This document shows, in pieces, positions 16,775-26,039 of a DNA stretch of 64,000 bases. Every line of letters starts with the position of its first letter. The first letter of the stretch is position 1. The stretch lies in assembly GCA_036732755.1 (NCBI GenBank), contig DAINBU010000001.1, positions 109,378 to 173,377 on the forward strand. The letters are read 5' to 3'. The position numbers and the translations under genes were made by a program. The stretch is from DASRRB01 sp036732755 (GTDB lineage Bacteria > Planctomycetota > B15-G4 > SIAN01). The notes beneath the pieces were generated by a model, which was not told the DNA's origin, searched no databases, and saw nothing but the letters and a program-made list of their open reading frames with translations.

Positions 16775-18124
16775 CTACCGCCGCGTGTCTCCCAGCGTCA
16801 CGAAGCTCGAGATCCGGCCCTCGAGCGCGCAGCACTCCTTGTTGCCGGGGTCGTGGTCGAGGTGGGAGAGCGCGAGGGAGGCGAGCTCCTTCAGGTCCAG
16901 CACCGACTCGGTCTCGGCGAGGTGGGCGAGCTCCTTCCTGCACCCCGCGTAGCGGCCCATGCCGACCGACCACGCCGCGCAGCCGCGCGCGTTGGTGATG
17001 CCGTCGTCGAGCGCCTTCTTCAGGAACTCCGCGATCTCGGGCGCCGGCTCCATGCGGCCGAGCGCGACGATCGCGTGCACGCGCACGTTCTGGTCGCTCC
17101 CCTTCGCCTTCTTCAGGACGAGCTCGCGCACCGCCTTGTCGTCGCGGCCGCAGTTCGCGTAGGCGCGCAGCACGCGGCCGTAGTCGTTGCCTGCGGAGAA
17201 GGCCGAGAGGAGCTTCTTGAGGTCCTCCTTCACCTCGGGGAGGCGCGTCTTGCCGAGCGCGTCGACCGCCGCGAGCGCGACGTAGGCGTGGCCGTCGCGC
17301 GCCGTCTTGCGCAGCACGTCGAGGTGGGTGTAGTCGCCGGCGACGCCGTAGCGCTCGAGGATCGCGACGCGCGCCTCGTCGTCCTTGCCCTTCGCGACGT
17401 AGGCGTCGAGGCTCGCGCGCGCGATCTCGTCCTCGAGCGCGAAGATCTGTTCGATCGCCTCGCTCTTCTTCCAGTAGCGCGCCTTCTCCGCCTGCTCGAA
17501 GAGCGCGGCGATGCGCGCCTTCTCGGCCTTGACGTCGACGGGCGCGGCGTCGCTCGTCACGCCCGCCGCCTTGAGCCCGCGGTCGAGCCAGGCGCTCATC
17601 TCGACGAGCGTCATCTGCCAGGCGCGCCGCGCGAGGAGCGTCCCCTCGGCGGTGCAGATCACGTGCTGCGGCGCGATGACCTCGGTGCCGCCGAGCAGCG
17701 CCTCGCGCGCCCGGATCTCGCAGTCCTTGTGCTGCGCGCAGCCGAGCCGGCCGAAGCGCGCGCACTCGGGGCTGCCGGAGGCGCCGACCGGCTCGTCGTG
17801 CTTGAAGATGCTCGCGACGACGCAGACGAACTTGCGCGACCGCTCGACGAACTTGCGGTCGCGATAGACGTCCTTCACCATCGCGTCGTTCGCGACCTCG
17901 GAGTCCATGTTGAACGCGACGAGGATCGGCCGCTTCGTCTCGCGCGCGAGCCGCAGCGCCTCGGAGAAGCTCGCCACCCACTCGACCTGCGTGTCGGCGA
18001 GCGTCGCGGCCGGCAGCGGCTTCTGCGGCGCCGGGCCGGGATCGGGCGCCTGCGCGAGCGCGCAGGGCGCGACCGCGAGCGCAAGGACGAGCAGCATCCC
18101 CGCCGCGAGCCGGGCAGAACTCAT
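16775..18124 (-). CDS. Secreted thioredoxin-fold-like / HEAT-repeat protein
   Basis: A 449-residue protein with a clear signal peptide (MSSARLAAGMLLVLALAVAP to LAQA). Residues about 45-190 look like a thioredoxin-fold domain of the DUF255/thioredoxin_7 type (FSEALRLARETKRPILVAFN), but the usual CxxC active site is absent, with MDSEVAND in its place, so redox activity is doubtful. Residues 215-430 form HEAT-type helical repeats (GHAYVALAAVDALGKTRLPE, NVRVHAIVALGRMEPAPEIA, NARGCAAWSVGMGRYAG). It is the first gene of the minus-strand run, 12 nt ahead of the sensor kinase, and is divergent from the lipoprotein at 18255. Function unknown; a role as a periplasmic sensing accessory is inference from position only. 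Confidence 0.8.
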   Translation of the reverse strand: MSSARLAAGMLLVLALAVAPCALAQAPDPGPAPQKPLPAATLADTQVEWVASFSEALRLARETKRPILVAFNMDSEVANDAMVKDVYRDRKFVERSRKFVCVVASIFKHDEPVGASGSPECARFGRLGCAQHKDCEIRAREALLGGTEVIAPQHVICTAEGTLLARRAWQMTLVEMSAWLDRGLKAAGVTSDAAPVDVKAEKARIAALFEQAEKARYWKKSEAIEQIFALEDEIARASLDAYVAKGKDDEARVAILERYGVAGDYTHLDVLRKTARDGHAYVALAAVDALGKTRLPEVKEDLKKLLSAFSAGNDYGRVLRAYANCGRDDKAVRELVLKKAKGSDQNVRVHAIVALGRMEPAPEIAEFLKKALDDGITNARGCAAWSVGMGRYAGCRKELAHLAETESVLDLKELASLALSHLDHDPGNKECCALEGRISSFVTLGDTRR

Positions 18125-18254
18125 GGGGCACCCCTTCGATTCGTTCGCCGCTGCGATACAACGTTGCGGAGTCGCGTCTTATTTCGACGATTCCGAGAAG
18201 CTTTCGTTGGCGGACCTCGGTCGGCGCGGGCGGAGCGCAGCGGGAAACTCGTCG

Positions 18255-19847
18255 GTGGAATGCAACAGGTCGTTGCCCGGCAAGGAGTTGCGCTCGTCCG
18301 TCCGACGCGGCGCGCGGCTCCCTTTCGTCCTCGGCGCGGCGCTCGTCGCGGGCTGCTCGGGGCCGCCGAAGATCGGGCCCCCGCCGATCCAGGAGCCGGT
18401 CGACCTCGCGATCGTGGTCCACTCCTACTTCGGGACGAGCCTGACGGGCGCGCTCGCGGCGCCGCCCGAGACGCCGCCCGACCCCGCTGCGACGCCGATC
18501 CTCCACTGCGAGCTCTTCCTCCTCGCGTCGCTGTCGAAGCTGGGGCCGGGCGTCACGCCGCTGCAGGAGGAGATCCGCTTCGTCGCGGAGCCGGAGAGGA
18601 CGGCGCTCGCGCGCGGGCCGTCGCGGCTCACGCTGCGCGGCGCCCGGCTCTCCGGTCCCGACGTCGCCGCGCTCGTCGACCTCTGGCGCCGCGGCGACGA
18701 CGGGAACGCGCTGCGGGTCGCCGACGTGCGCCGGCCGCTGCCGCGCGCGACCGCCTGCAGCGTCCTCGCGCAGCGCTCCGAGGGCGTCGAGGACCCCGAC
18801 GACTTCCTCGGCGAGCGCGCCGAACTCGGGAGAATGGGGAAGCACTTCGGCGCCGCGATCGAGTTGCGGACGCCCGACGCGGCGCCCGACGCTGCGGCCG
18901 CCACGCCGCCCGACGCGGCGCACGTCACGCTCGACCTGCTCGAAACGGTGCGCCCGACGTCGCGCGAGCGGGCCGACCGCGCGGCGGCGGGCGACGGCGG
19001 CGAGGACTGGGACCGCTACGCCGCGCTCGAGCTGCGGCACGAGCTGGTGCGGCTGACGGTGTCGGTCGCGGCGGGCGGCGGTCCGCTCGTCGTCGTCGTG
19101 CCCTCGCCGTTCCGCGACGAGCCGCGCGACGGCCGGCCGGCATTCGCGTGCGCGATCTGCATCGAGCTGCTCCCCGCCCCGAAGGAGGGCGACGAGGCGG
19201 CCGCCCACGCGGAAGAGGTCGCGAAGGTCTGGAAGGAGGCGCAGGAGCAGGCCGAGCTGGTGGCGAGCCAGACCGCGCTCCACGCGCCGGAGGACGTCGT
19301 CGCGCTCGCGCTGCGGCGCGCCCTGGAAACGCTCGTGCCCGAGGCGTCGTCGCGCGCGACCATGGTCTACATGACGACGGCGACGGACGCGTCGTTCGCC
19401 GCCGACCTCGCGCTCGTCGCGAGCGACGCCGAGCTCGCCGAGTGGCTGCACAAGATCGTCGATCATCCGCACGATCCGCCGGGCGCGAGCGTCGCCGCGT
19501 TCGGCTGGTACATCGAGCGCAGTGCGTGGCACCACGTGATCGCGCAGATGCTCGCCAGCGATCCGCCGCCCGAGATCGAGGCGACGATGTTGCGCCACGC
19601 CGGCGCGGTCGGACGGCTCGCGACCACGCTCGAGGACATCGTCGACTCGAGCAGCGACATCGCCTCGCTCGAGCGGCGCTTCGTCGCCGAGAACCTCGCC
19701 GCGCTCGCGGACTCCTCGGCGTCGTCGCGCGTGCGCGCCTACGACTGGCTCGCGACGCGCAGCCTCGCGCCCGCCGGCTACGACCCGCTCGCGCCGTCCG
19801 AGGCGCGCCGCACCGCGCTCGAGGGAGCGGAGCCGCGCCGTGAGTGA
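18255..19847 (+). CDS. Lipoprotein of unknown function coupled to AsmA-like protein
   Basis: About 530 residues. The start is uncertain. I use the GTG at 18255 because it places a lipoprotein signal (LPFVLGAALVAGC) close to the N-terminus; a TTG at 18288 would also work but sits directly on its AAGGAG. After the lipobox LVAGC the protein begins SGPPKIGPPPIQEPVDLAIV. No known domain is recognised. There is a helical segment around residue 320 (EEVAKVWKEAQEQAELVASQ) and a C-terminal domain rich in Asp and Ala. The stop overlaps the start of the 1798-residue AsmA-like gene by 8 nt, which implies translational coupling and a shared envelope role. It starts about 130 nt from the divergent HEAT gene. 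Confidence 0.75.
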   Translation: MECNRSLPGKELRSSVRRGARLPFVLGAALVAGCSGPPKIGPPPIQEPVDLAIVVHSYFGTSLTGALAAPPETPPDPAATPILHCELFLLASLSKLGPGVTPLQEEIRFVAEPERTALARGPSRLTLRGARLSGPDVAALVDLWRRGDDGNALRVADVRRPLPRATACSVLAQRSEGVEDPDDFLGERAELGRMGKHFGAAIELRTPDAAPDAAAATPPDAAHVTLDLLETVRPTSRERADRAAAGDGGEDWDRYAALELRHELVRLTVSVAAGGGPLVVVVPSPFRDEPRDGRPAFACAICIELLPAPKEGDEAAAHAEEVAKVWKEAQEQAELVASQTALHAPEDVVALALRRALETLVPEASSRATMVYMTTATDASFAADLALVASDAELAEWLHKIVDHPHDPPGASVAAFGWYIERSAWHHVIAQMLASDPPPEIEATMLRHAGAVGRLATTLEDIVDSSSDIASLERRFVAENLAALADSSASSRVRAYDWLATRSLAPAGYDPLAPSEARRTALEGAEPRRE

Positions 19848-22800
19848 CGCCGGGAAGCGAAGGAAGCCCGGACGATGGCGCCGCGTCGTGATGGCCGCGC
19901 TCGCGACGCTCGTGCTGCTCGTCGTGGCGGTGCGCTTCGGCGGCGTCGCGCTGCTGCCGTCGCTCCTCGACCGGGTCGGGAAGGGGCTCGGGCTCGAGAT
20001 CACGTTCGCGCGGCTCGACCTCTCGCTGATCGGCGGGACCCTCGAGCTGAGCGGGCTCGACGTCGCGCGGCGGCCGGCCGAGGGCGCGGCCGCGAGCGCG
20101 GACGACCGCCTGGTCCACCTCGACCAGCTCGCGCTCGACTGGAGCTCGAGCGCGCTCCTGCTCGGGCGGCTGCACGTGCGCTCCGTCGTCGTCTCCGGGC
20201 TCACCGCGAAGGTGGCGCGCGCGCAGGACGGCTCGGTCGGGCTCGACGGGTGGAGGCCGCCGGACGCCGACGAGCCGCCCGCTCCCCCCGAGCCGGAGCC
20301 CGCCGCGGAGCCCGTCGATCTCGACGCGCCGTTCGACTTCACGCTGCCGCTGCGCGTCGACCGCGTGCGCGTCGACGACGTCGTCGTGACCTTCCGCGAC
20401 GAGGCGATCGCGCCGCCCTGGTCGACGGTCGCGCGCGTCGAGATCGGCGTCGCCGACTTCGGTGTGCCCGAGGGGATGACGCGGCTGCAGCTCTTCGCGC
20501 GCGCGCCCGGCCTCGTCGAGTCGGTGGTGTGCACGGCCAAGGCGAAAACCGGGGAGGCGCTCGTCGAGGTCGACCTCTCGCTCGACGTGACGGGCATGCA
20601 CGCCGGCGTGCTGCCCCGCTTCACGCCCGGCACCGGGATCTCCGCCGCCGCCAGGCAGATCTCCTTCGGTTGCGACGCGAAGCTGCGCCTCGCACCCGCC
20701 GATGCGAAGGAGCGGTCGCTCACCGGGAGCTTCGACCTCGCGCGCTTCGAGGTCGCGGCCGACCTCGAGCGGCAGGTGGCCGTCACGGCCGCCGTGAAGC
20801 TGAGCTCGCTCACGCGCCGCGGCGCCGTCCTCGACGGCGTCGACCTCTCGGTCGAGGCCGCCGCGACGCGACTCGCCGACGGCGCGCTGCGCGCGTGCGG
20901 CGTCGAGCTCCGTCCGCCGCCGCCGACCGGGGAGCCGAGCGCGGCCGCGCCGAAGCCGGAGACGCACGAGGGCGCCGCCGCCCCCTTCCTCCTCTCGATC
21001 GGGGAGGTCCGCCCGCGCCTGCAGCTGCGGCTGCGCGACGAGGCGGTCGCGCCCGCCGCCGACCTCGAGGTCGCGCTGCACGATTCGACGCTGCGCAACT
21101 TCACGCTCGACCCGGCGCGGAAGAGCGAGCCGATCGAGGTCGCGCTCGCGCTCGACGCCGCCGGCGCGCAGGTGACGATCGCCGGCAAGGTCGTGCCGTT
21201 CGACGTGAAGAGGAGCGCCGAGCTCGCGCTCGCCGTCGCGCTCCCGAAGGGACTCGCGGCGCTCGCGCCCTACCTCGAGCCGACGCCGGTCGCCGCGACG
21301 CTCGAGGACGCGAAGCTCTCGCTCGAGGTGAGCGCGCAGCTCGCGGAGGGGCCGGCGGGGACGCTCGAGATCGAGGCGGCGCTCGCCCGCCTCGCGCTCA
21401 CCGATCGCGGCGGAAGCGACGTCCTCTTCGCGCTCGAGCGCCTCGCCGCGACTGGCGTCGTCATCGATCCGGCCGGCCCGATCAAGATCGGCGACGTGCG
21501 ACTCGAGAAGCTGCACGCGCGCGCCTTCACCGACGAGGAGCGCTCGCTGCGCGTCGCCGGCCTGCGAACGCGCGCGCCGGTGATCGCACCGTCGGAGCCG
21601 CCGATCGACCTCGAACTCACCGGCGTCGGCCTCGAACTGCACGGGTTCGAGCTCGGCGCGAAACCCGGCGCGGAGCCGCCGCTCGCGACCTTCGCGCTGC
21701 GCGCGGCGGTGCGCGACCTCTGCGACGAGCTCTCGCTCGCGGGCACGCTCCAGTTGCGGCCCGGCCCGCTCGACGTGACGGCGCAGGTGAAGGTCGCGGT
21801 CAAGGGGATGCGGACGGCGCTGGTCGAGCCGTACCTCGAAGGGGCGGGGATCCGCGGCGATCTCGCCGACGGCGCGCTCGGTTTCGAGCTCTCGGCCGCC
21901 GCGAAGCAGGATGGCAAGACGCTGCGCGCGCAGGCGCAGCTGACCGGGCTCTCCTTCGCCGACGGCGGGCGGCCGCTCGTCGCGATCGCGGCGCTGCGCG
22001 CGCCCGACGTGCAGATCGACGACGACGCGATCCGCCTCGGCCGGATCGCGCTCGAGCAGCCGACGTTCGTCGCCCGCCGCGACGCCGACGGCGCGTTGCA
22101 CGCGGCCGGCGTCGTGCTGCCGGCGCAGCGACCCGCTGCACCGGCCGTCGCATCGGCGGCCGCGCCCGCCGCCGAGCCGTCTCCCACCGGCACGCCCGCG
22201 CCGCCGTCTCCTTCCCCGGCCGCCGCGCCGCCCGCCGTCCCGCTCGAGCTCGCCGAGCTCGCGCTCTCCGGCGCCCGCATCGACTGGAACGACGACGCCG
22301 TCGCTCCCGCCGTCGCGACGCAGCTCACGGTCGACGCGCGCCTCGCGCGTCTCGTGGTCGGCAAGCCGGCCGAGCCGGCCGACTTCTCGATCGACGTCGC
22401 GCTGCGCGACGCGGTCGAGCGGCTGCACGTCGGTGGAACGCTCTCGACCGACCCGCAGCGCCTCGGCGCGTGGATCGACGTCGAGCTCGACGGCGTGCGC
22501 GCGGGGCCGCTCGCCGCCTACCTGCCGCCGACCGTCGAGCTGAAGACCCGTGCCGGCCGGCTGCGCATGCATGCGGAGGCCGAGCTCGCCGCGCGGGAGG
22601 GGGGCGGGAAGACGGCGCGCGTCGAGGTGAAGGATCTCGACTGGCGCGACGGCGAGGGGGGCGAGCCGTTCCTCGTGCTCGAACGCTTCGCCGTCGTCGC
22701 GCCGCAGCTCGACCTGCCGACCGGCGACGTCGTGGTCGACGAAATCACGACGACCGGCCTCAAGGTCCACGGGCGCCGCGCCTCGAAGGAGGTCTTCGAG

Positions 22801-25236
22801 GGGTTTGGCCTGAAGATCACGCTGCCGTCTCCGCCGGCCGCGCCGACGGCCGAAGCCGCGGCGCCCGCGGAGCCCGCGTCGTCCGCGGCGTCGCCGCCGT
22901 CCGCGGCCCCGCCTGCGCCGCCGGTCGACGTCGCCGTCGCGCCGCGCCGCCGGCCGCCGCAGCCGCGGTCGCTGCTGGTGCGCAAGCTCGAGCTCGGCAT
23001 CGACGCGCTCTACTTTGAGGGGGCGCCGGTCGGCGGCGTCGCGCCGCCGCCCGTCCACGGATCGCTGCTCCTCCTCAGCCGCGAGCCGTTCGAGCTGCTC
23101 CCGCGGGATCCGGAGAGGATGGCGCCGTTCGCGCTGCGCATCGAAGGTGCGCTCGAGCCGGTCGTCCGTTCGCTCGCCGTCGACCTCACCTGCGCGCCGT
23201 TCGCGGAGACGCCCGAAATCGACGTGGTGCTCTCGGTCGACGGCGTGGACGGCAACGCGCTGCCGCAGTACGCGCCGCTCCTCGCGACGAAGATCGACGC
23301 CTCGGCGATCCGCGCCGGCAGCTTCTCCGCGAAGCTGCACGGCGAGCTCGGCGTCAAGCGGCACGGGCCGACCGACATCGACCTGCGCAACGGCTTCTCC
23401 GCCGAGCTCGACGTGAGCGACGTCGCATGGCGCGCCGAGCCCGACGGTCCGGTGCTCGCCGGGATCGAGGGGATCCACGTCAACGTGAAGTCGATCCGGC
23501 CGACGACCGGCGACGTCCACGTGCGGTCGGTCGAGGTCCACGGCATCCAGGGCGATGCGCGCGTCACCCCGGAGGGGATCGCGACGGCGGGGATCCTCGT
23601 CAAGCATGCGCCGCCCGCCGCGGAGCCGGTCGCGCCGCAGGCGACGCCCGCGGCGGAGCCGGTGGAGTCGGACGCGGCGCCCGCCGCGGAACCGGTCGCG
23701 TCCGACGCGACGCAGTCGGCCGAGGCGGCGCCTGCCCCGTCCGATCCGCCGGCGGTGGAGCCGGCCGCCGCCGCGAACGCCGCCGAGCGGCCCGAGATCC
23801 GCATCGACGAGATCGTCGTGAGCGGCGTCCGCTTCGGATTCGTCAGCGAGCTGTCGACGCCGCCGCTCGAGATCCCGATCACCGACCTCGAGCTGCTGAT
23901 CCAGCGCTACTCGACGCGCGCGTTCGAACAAGCGCGGCCGATCGACTTCCGCCTCGTCGTCAGCGGGGGCGAGCTCGACTTCAAGAAACGCGACGAGCGT
24001 GGAATCGTGGGCGGCCTGATCGGCGGCGTCGTCGACGTCGTGAGGCCCGGCGACAGGCCGGTCGAGACGGAGAAGCGGCCGGCGTGGGACGAGATCGCGG
24101 TGAGCGGCCAGCTCGTGCTCCACCCCAAGCCCAAGGGCTGGGTGCGCCTAGGCGTGAGCACGCTCGAGCTGCAGACCTTCATGGCGGAGGCGGCGCGGTC
24201 GGGCGTCGAGATCAGCGACGGCACGCTCGACACCGACGTCGAGGTGCGGCTGCGCGACGACGGGGTCTCCGTCAACTCCGACACGACGCTCTCGTGGCTG
24301 TCGGTGACGGAGCCGCCGAACGGGCCGATCACGAGCTACCTCAAGCTGCCGGCGCCGCTCGACTCGGTGCTCTACCTCTTGCGCGACGAACACGGACAGC
24401 AGCGCCTGCCGATCAACTTCCAGGTCGAGGGCGACCAGGTCAGTACGAAGCAGGTCACCGAGGTCGCCACCAGGACGCTGCTCCGCCTGATCACCGAAGC
24501 CGTGAAGGGGGCGCCGATGCGCATCGTGAGCGGGACGCTCGACGCGGCGCAGCTCTCGAAGCTGCCGGGCGTCTCGTATCTCACCGACCCCGCGAGCGTC
24601 GGAAAGGCCTTCACCAAGGACGACACGCCCGCCTACACGGGAGATTCGGTGGTGATCGAGTGCGCGCCCGGCGTCGCGACGCTGCCGCCCGACGCGCGCG
24701 CGCGGCTCGAGCCGCTCTTCCAGATGATGCGCGCCGACGACACGATCACGCTGGTCGCCGAGCACCGGCTCGGGAGGGACGACATCGAGCAGCTGCGCCG
24801 CTCGTCGACGCCGACCGCGCAGGAGTGCGCCGACCTCGCGACGCGCCTGCGGCTGCGCCGCCGCGAACTGACCGGGCGCCGCGACGCCGCCGCCGCCGAG
24901 GCGCGCGCCCGCTTCGCGATCGGCCGCCCGGTCGACGCGGAGCCGCTGCTCGACACGATGCGCGTGCTCGAACGCGAGACCTCCGACGTCGAGGACGCCC
25001 TCGACCGCGCCCTCGAGGCCGCGGGCCGCGCCACCGGCCGCGTCGCCGACCACCGCATCCGCGCCGCCTGCCTCGGCCTCGCCGACCTGCGCGTCGCCGA
25101 CGCGCACGAGGTGCTGCTCGAGGCGGGCGTGAAGGGGATGGCGAACCGCTTCGAGATCAAGCGCGTCCGCGGCGCGCTGCGGGAGGAGGGGAAGACGGGG
25201 TCCATCGTGGTGACCCCGCACCGGAAGAAGAAGTGA
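19840..25236 (+). CDS. Giant AsmA-like / DUF748 envelope protein
   Basis: A 1798-residue protein starting at the GTG at 19840, overlapping the preceding stop by 8 nt. A basic N-terminus is followed by one TM helix (VVMAALATLVLLVVAVRFGG) and then the AsmA-type opening (LGLEITFARLDLSLIGGTLE). The long body is repeated beta-rich AsmA/DUF748 segments (DVVVTFRDEAIAPPWSTVA, ARIDWNDDAVAPAVATQLTV, DGTLDTDVEVRLRDDGVSVN), separated by four Pro/Ala/Glu-rich linkers near residues 365, 765, 1005 and 1260-1310. The last 130 residues are helical and very basic. AsmA-like proteins bridge inner and outer membranes and are linked to lipid transport or outer-membrane assembly. That role here is family inference. 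The size exceeds typical DUF748 proteins (about 1000-1300 residues). Confidence 0.88.
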   Translation: MSDAGKRRKPGRWRRVVMAALATLVLLVVAVRFGGVALLPSLLDRVGKGLGLEITFARLDLSLIGGTLELSGLDVARRPAEGAAASADDRLVHLDQLALDWSSSALLLGRLHVRSVVVSGLTAKVARAQDGSVGLDGWRPPDADEPPAPPEPEPAAEPVDLDAPFDFTLPLRVDRVRVDDVVVTFRDEAIAPPWSTVARVEIGVADFGVPEGMTRLQLFARAPGLVESVVCTAKAKTGEALVEVDLSLDVTGMHAGVLPRFTPGTGISAAARQISFGCDAKLRLAPADAKERSLTGSFDLARFEVAADLERQVAVTAAVKLSSLTRRGAVLDGVDLSVEAAATRLADGALRACGVELRPPPPTGEPSAAAPKPETHEGAAAPFLLSIGEVRPRLQLRLRDEAVAPAADLEVALHDSTLRNFTLDPARKSEPIEVALALDAAGAQVTIAGKVVPFDVKRSAELALAVALPKGLAALAPYLEPTPVAATLEDAKLSLEVSAQLAEGPAGTLEIEAALARLALTDRGGSDVLFALERLAATGVVIDPAGPIKIGDVRLEKLHARAFTDEERSLRVAGLRTRAPVIAPSEPPIDLELTGVGLELHGFELGAKPGAEPPLATFALRAAVRDLCDELSLAGTLQLRPGPLDVTAQVKVAVKGMRTALVEPYLEGAGIRGDLADGALGFELSAAAKQDGKTLRAQAQLTGLSFADGGRPLVAIAALRAPDVQIDDDAIRLGRIALEQPTFVARRDADGALHAAGVVLPAQRPAAPAVASAAAPAAEPSPTGTPAPPSPSPAAAPPAVPLELAELALSGARIDWNDDAVAPAVATQLTVDARLARLVVGKPAEPADFSIDVALRDAVERLHVGGTLSTDPQRLGAWIDVELDGVRAGPLAAYLPPTVELKTRAGRLRMHAEAELAAREGGGKTARVEVKDLDWRDGEGGEPFLVLERFAVVAPQLDLPTGDVVVDEITTTGLKVHGRRASKEVFEGFGLKITLPSPPAAPTAEAAAPAEPASSAASPPSAAPPAPPVDVAVAPRRRPPQPRSLLVRKLELGIDALYFEGAPVGGVAPPPVHGSLLLLSREPFELLPRDPERMAPFALRIEGALEPVVRSLAVDLTCAPFAETPEIDVVLSVDGVDGNALPQYAPLLATKIDASAIRAGSFSAKLHGELGVKRHGPTDIDLRNGFSAELDVSDVAWRAEPDGPVLAGIEGIHVNVKSIRPTTGDVHVRSVEVHGIQGDARVTPEGIATAGILVKHAPPAAEPVAPQATPAAEPVESDAAPAAEPVASDATQSAEAAPAPSDPPAVEPAAAANAAERPEIRIDEIVVSGVRFGFVSELSTPPLEIPITDLELLIQRYSTRAFEQARPIDFRLVVSGGELDFKKRDERGIVGGLIGGVVDVVRPGDRPVETEKRPAWDEIAVSGQLVLHPKPKGWVRLGVSTLELQTFMAEAARSGVEISDGTLDTDVEVRLRDDGVSVNSDTTLSWLSVTEPPNGPITSYLKLPAPLDSVLYLLRDEHGQQRLPINFQVEGDQVSTKQVTEVATRTLLRLITEAVKGAPMRIVSGTLDAAQLSKLPGVSYLTDPASVGKAFTKDDTPAYTGDSVVIECAPGVATLPPDARARLEPLFQMMRADDTITLVAEHRLGRDDIEQLRRSSTPTAQECADLATRLRLRRRELTGRRDAAAAEARARFAIGRPVDAEPLLDTMRVLERETSDVEDALDRALEAAGRATGRVADHRIRAACLGLADLRVADAHEVLLEAGVKGMANRFEIKRVRGALREEGKTGSIVVTPHRKKK

Positions 25237-25566
25237 GAGCGCCGCCGCGGCAGGAACGCGGTTCCCGATCGAGAGGGCGCCGTCGGCCCCGCTGACCGCG
25301 ACCGCACCGCATTCGAGTGCGATGCTTCCGAACAGCGGCCGATTCTTCACGACGCACATCACAATTTCGAAGCGTGGCGTCGATCACTCGCGATGCCATG
25401 ATCGCGACGGGAAGGATGACTGCATTGCGCAGTCGCTCGACGTGCTGCGCCCCGCGCCGCGTCGACGAAGGATCGACAAAGCAACCCGTAGTGAAGGGAC
25501 TGTCGCAGTTCGACCAGTCGACGAGCTCGGGCGGTTCTTTTCTTGGATTTGGGAAGGAGACGTGCG
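25237..25566. other. Intergenic region without a recognised gene
   Basis: A 330-nt stretch between the AsmA-like gene and a small membrane protein gene. It is less GC-rich than its surroundings. I see no frame with convincing codon bias and no strong terminator hairpin; a short GGAAC/GTTCC hairpin near 25256 has no T tract. The last 20 nt hold the ribosome site of the next gene (GGGAAGGAG). It presumably contains the promoter of the 25567 gene, but no clear -35/-10 pair can be assigned by eye. Confidence 0.5.
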
Positions 25567-25962
25567 ATGTCTCGAGCAGTCAATGCAAGTGACGGTTATC
25601 TCGAAGCACTGGTCAAGAACATGCCTTCGGAAACGGTCGCGGGATACCTGGCGACGTTGGGATTCCTCACCGGACAGAAGGACATGCCCGTCGTCGTCCT
25701 GTGGATCGTCTGGGGCCTCTTCCTGGCCGCGACTCCGCTCTATCTCGCGTTCGCCAAGCCCAGCACCGACACCGCGCCTCGCCCATGGTGGCAGGTATGG
25801 ATCTTCGGTCCCCTGGCCTTCTTCGCCTGGTCGATGACCACCGGCGGCGCATGGGCGAAGATCGACAAGGCCGCGATGATCGGCAGCAGCCTCGTCCTCC
25901 TGTTGACCGTCCTGGTCTTCCCGCTCATCAGCATGGCGGTCGCGAAGGCGACCAAGGCGTGA
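25567..25962 (+). CDS. Small three-TM membrane protein, unknown
   Basis: A 131-residue protein. The ATG at 25567 is chosen because GGGAAGGAG ends about 9 nt upstream; an upstream in-frame ATG at 25543 would overlap that site. Three hydrophobic helices are visible: about residues 42-62 (MPVVVLWIVWGLFLAATPLY), 75-97 (WWQVWIFGPLAFFAWSMTTG) and 105-125 (AAMIGSSLVLLLTVLVFPLI). No family is recognised. It is followed by a strong hairpin terminator and stands alone, about 4.8 kb upstream of the CIS operon in a block of other small membrane proteins. Confidence 0.75.
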   Translation: MSRAVNASDGYLEALVKNMPSETVAGYLATLGFLTGQKDMPVVVLWIVWGLFLAATPLYLAFAKPSTDTAPRPWWQVWIFGPLAFFAWSMTTGGAWAKIDKAAMIGSSLVLLLTVLVFPLISMAVAKATKA

Positions 25963-25990
25963 CGTGATTCCGCAGGGATCCCGATCAACG

Positions 25991-26034
25991 CGCCGCGCGG
26001 CCGACGAGAAAAGCCGCGCGGCGCGGTGTTTTGT
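25991..26034 (+). terminator. Rho-independent terminator between convergent genes
   Basis: A perfect 11-bp GC stem, CGCCGCGCGGC at 25991-26001 pairing with GCCGCGCGGCG at 26013-26023, with an 11-nt A-rich loop. A short T-rich tail (GTGTTTTGTT) follows on the plus strand. It lies 28 nt after the stop of the small membrane protein gene and 17 nt from the stop of the convergent lipoprotein gene, so it may serve both directions. Confidence 0.8.
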
Positions 26035-26039
26035 TCATT

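Noticed and set aside
13895..21188. Very long open frames antisense to the sensor kinase, HEAT, lipoprotein and AsmA-like genes (up to nearly 2000 codons).
   Set aside because: They mirror real genes in a 70% GC genome where stops are rare. Their products are Arg/Ala/Pro-rich without domains, while the opposite frames carry clear families and ribosome sites.
23615..23775. Repeated AAEPV-type units as a DNA repeat or mobile element.
   Set aside because: It is an in-frame Pro/Ala/Glu linker in the AsmA-like protein with imperfect copies, typical of low-complexity coding sequence.
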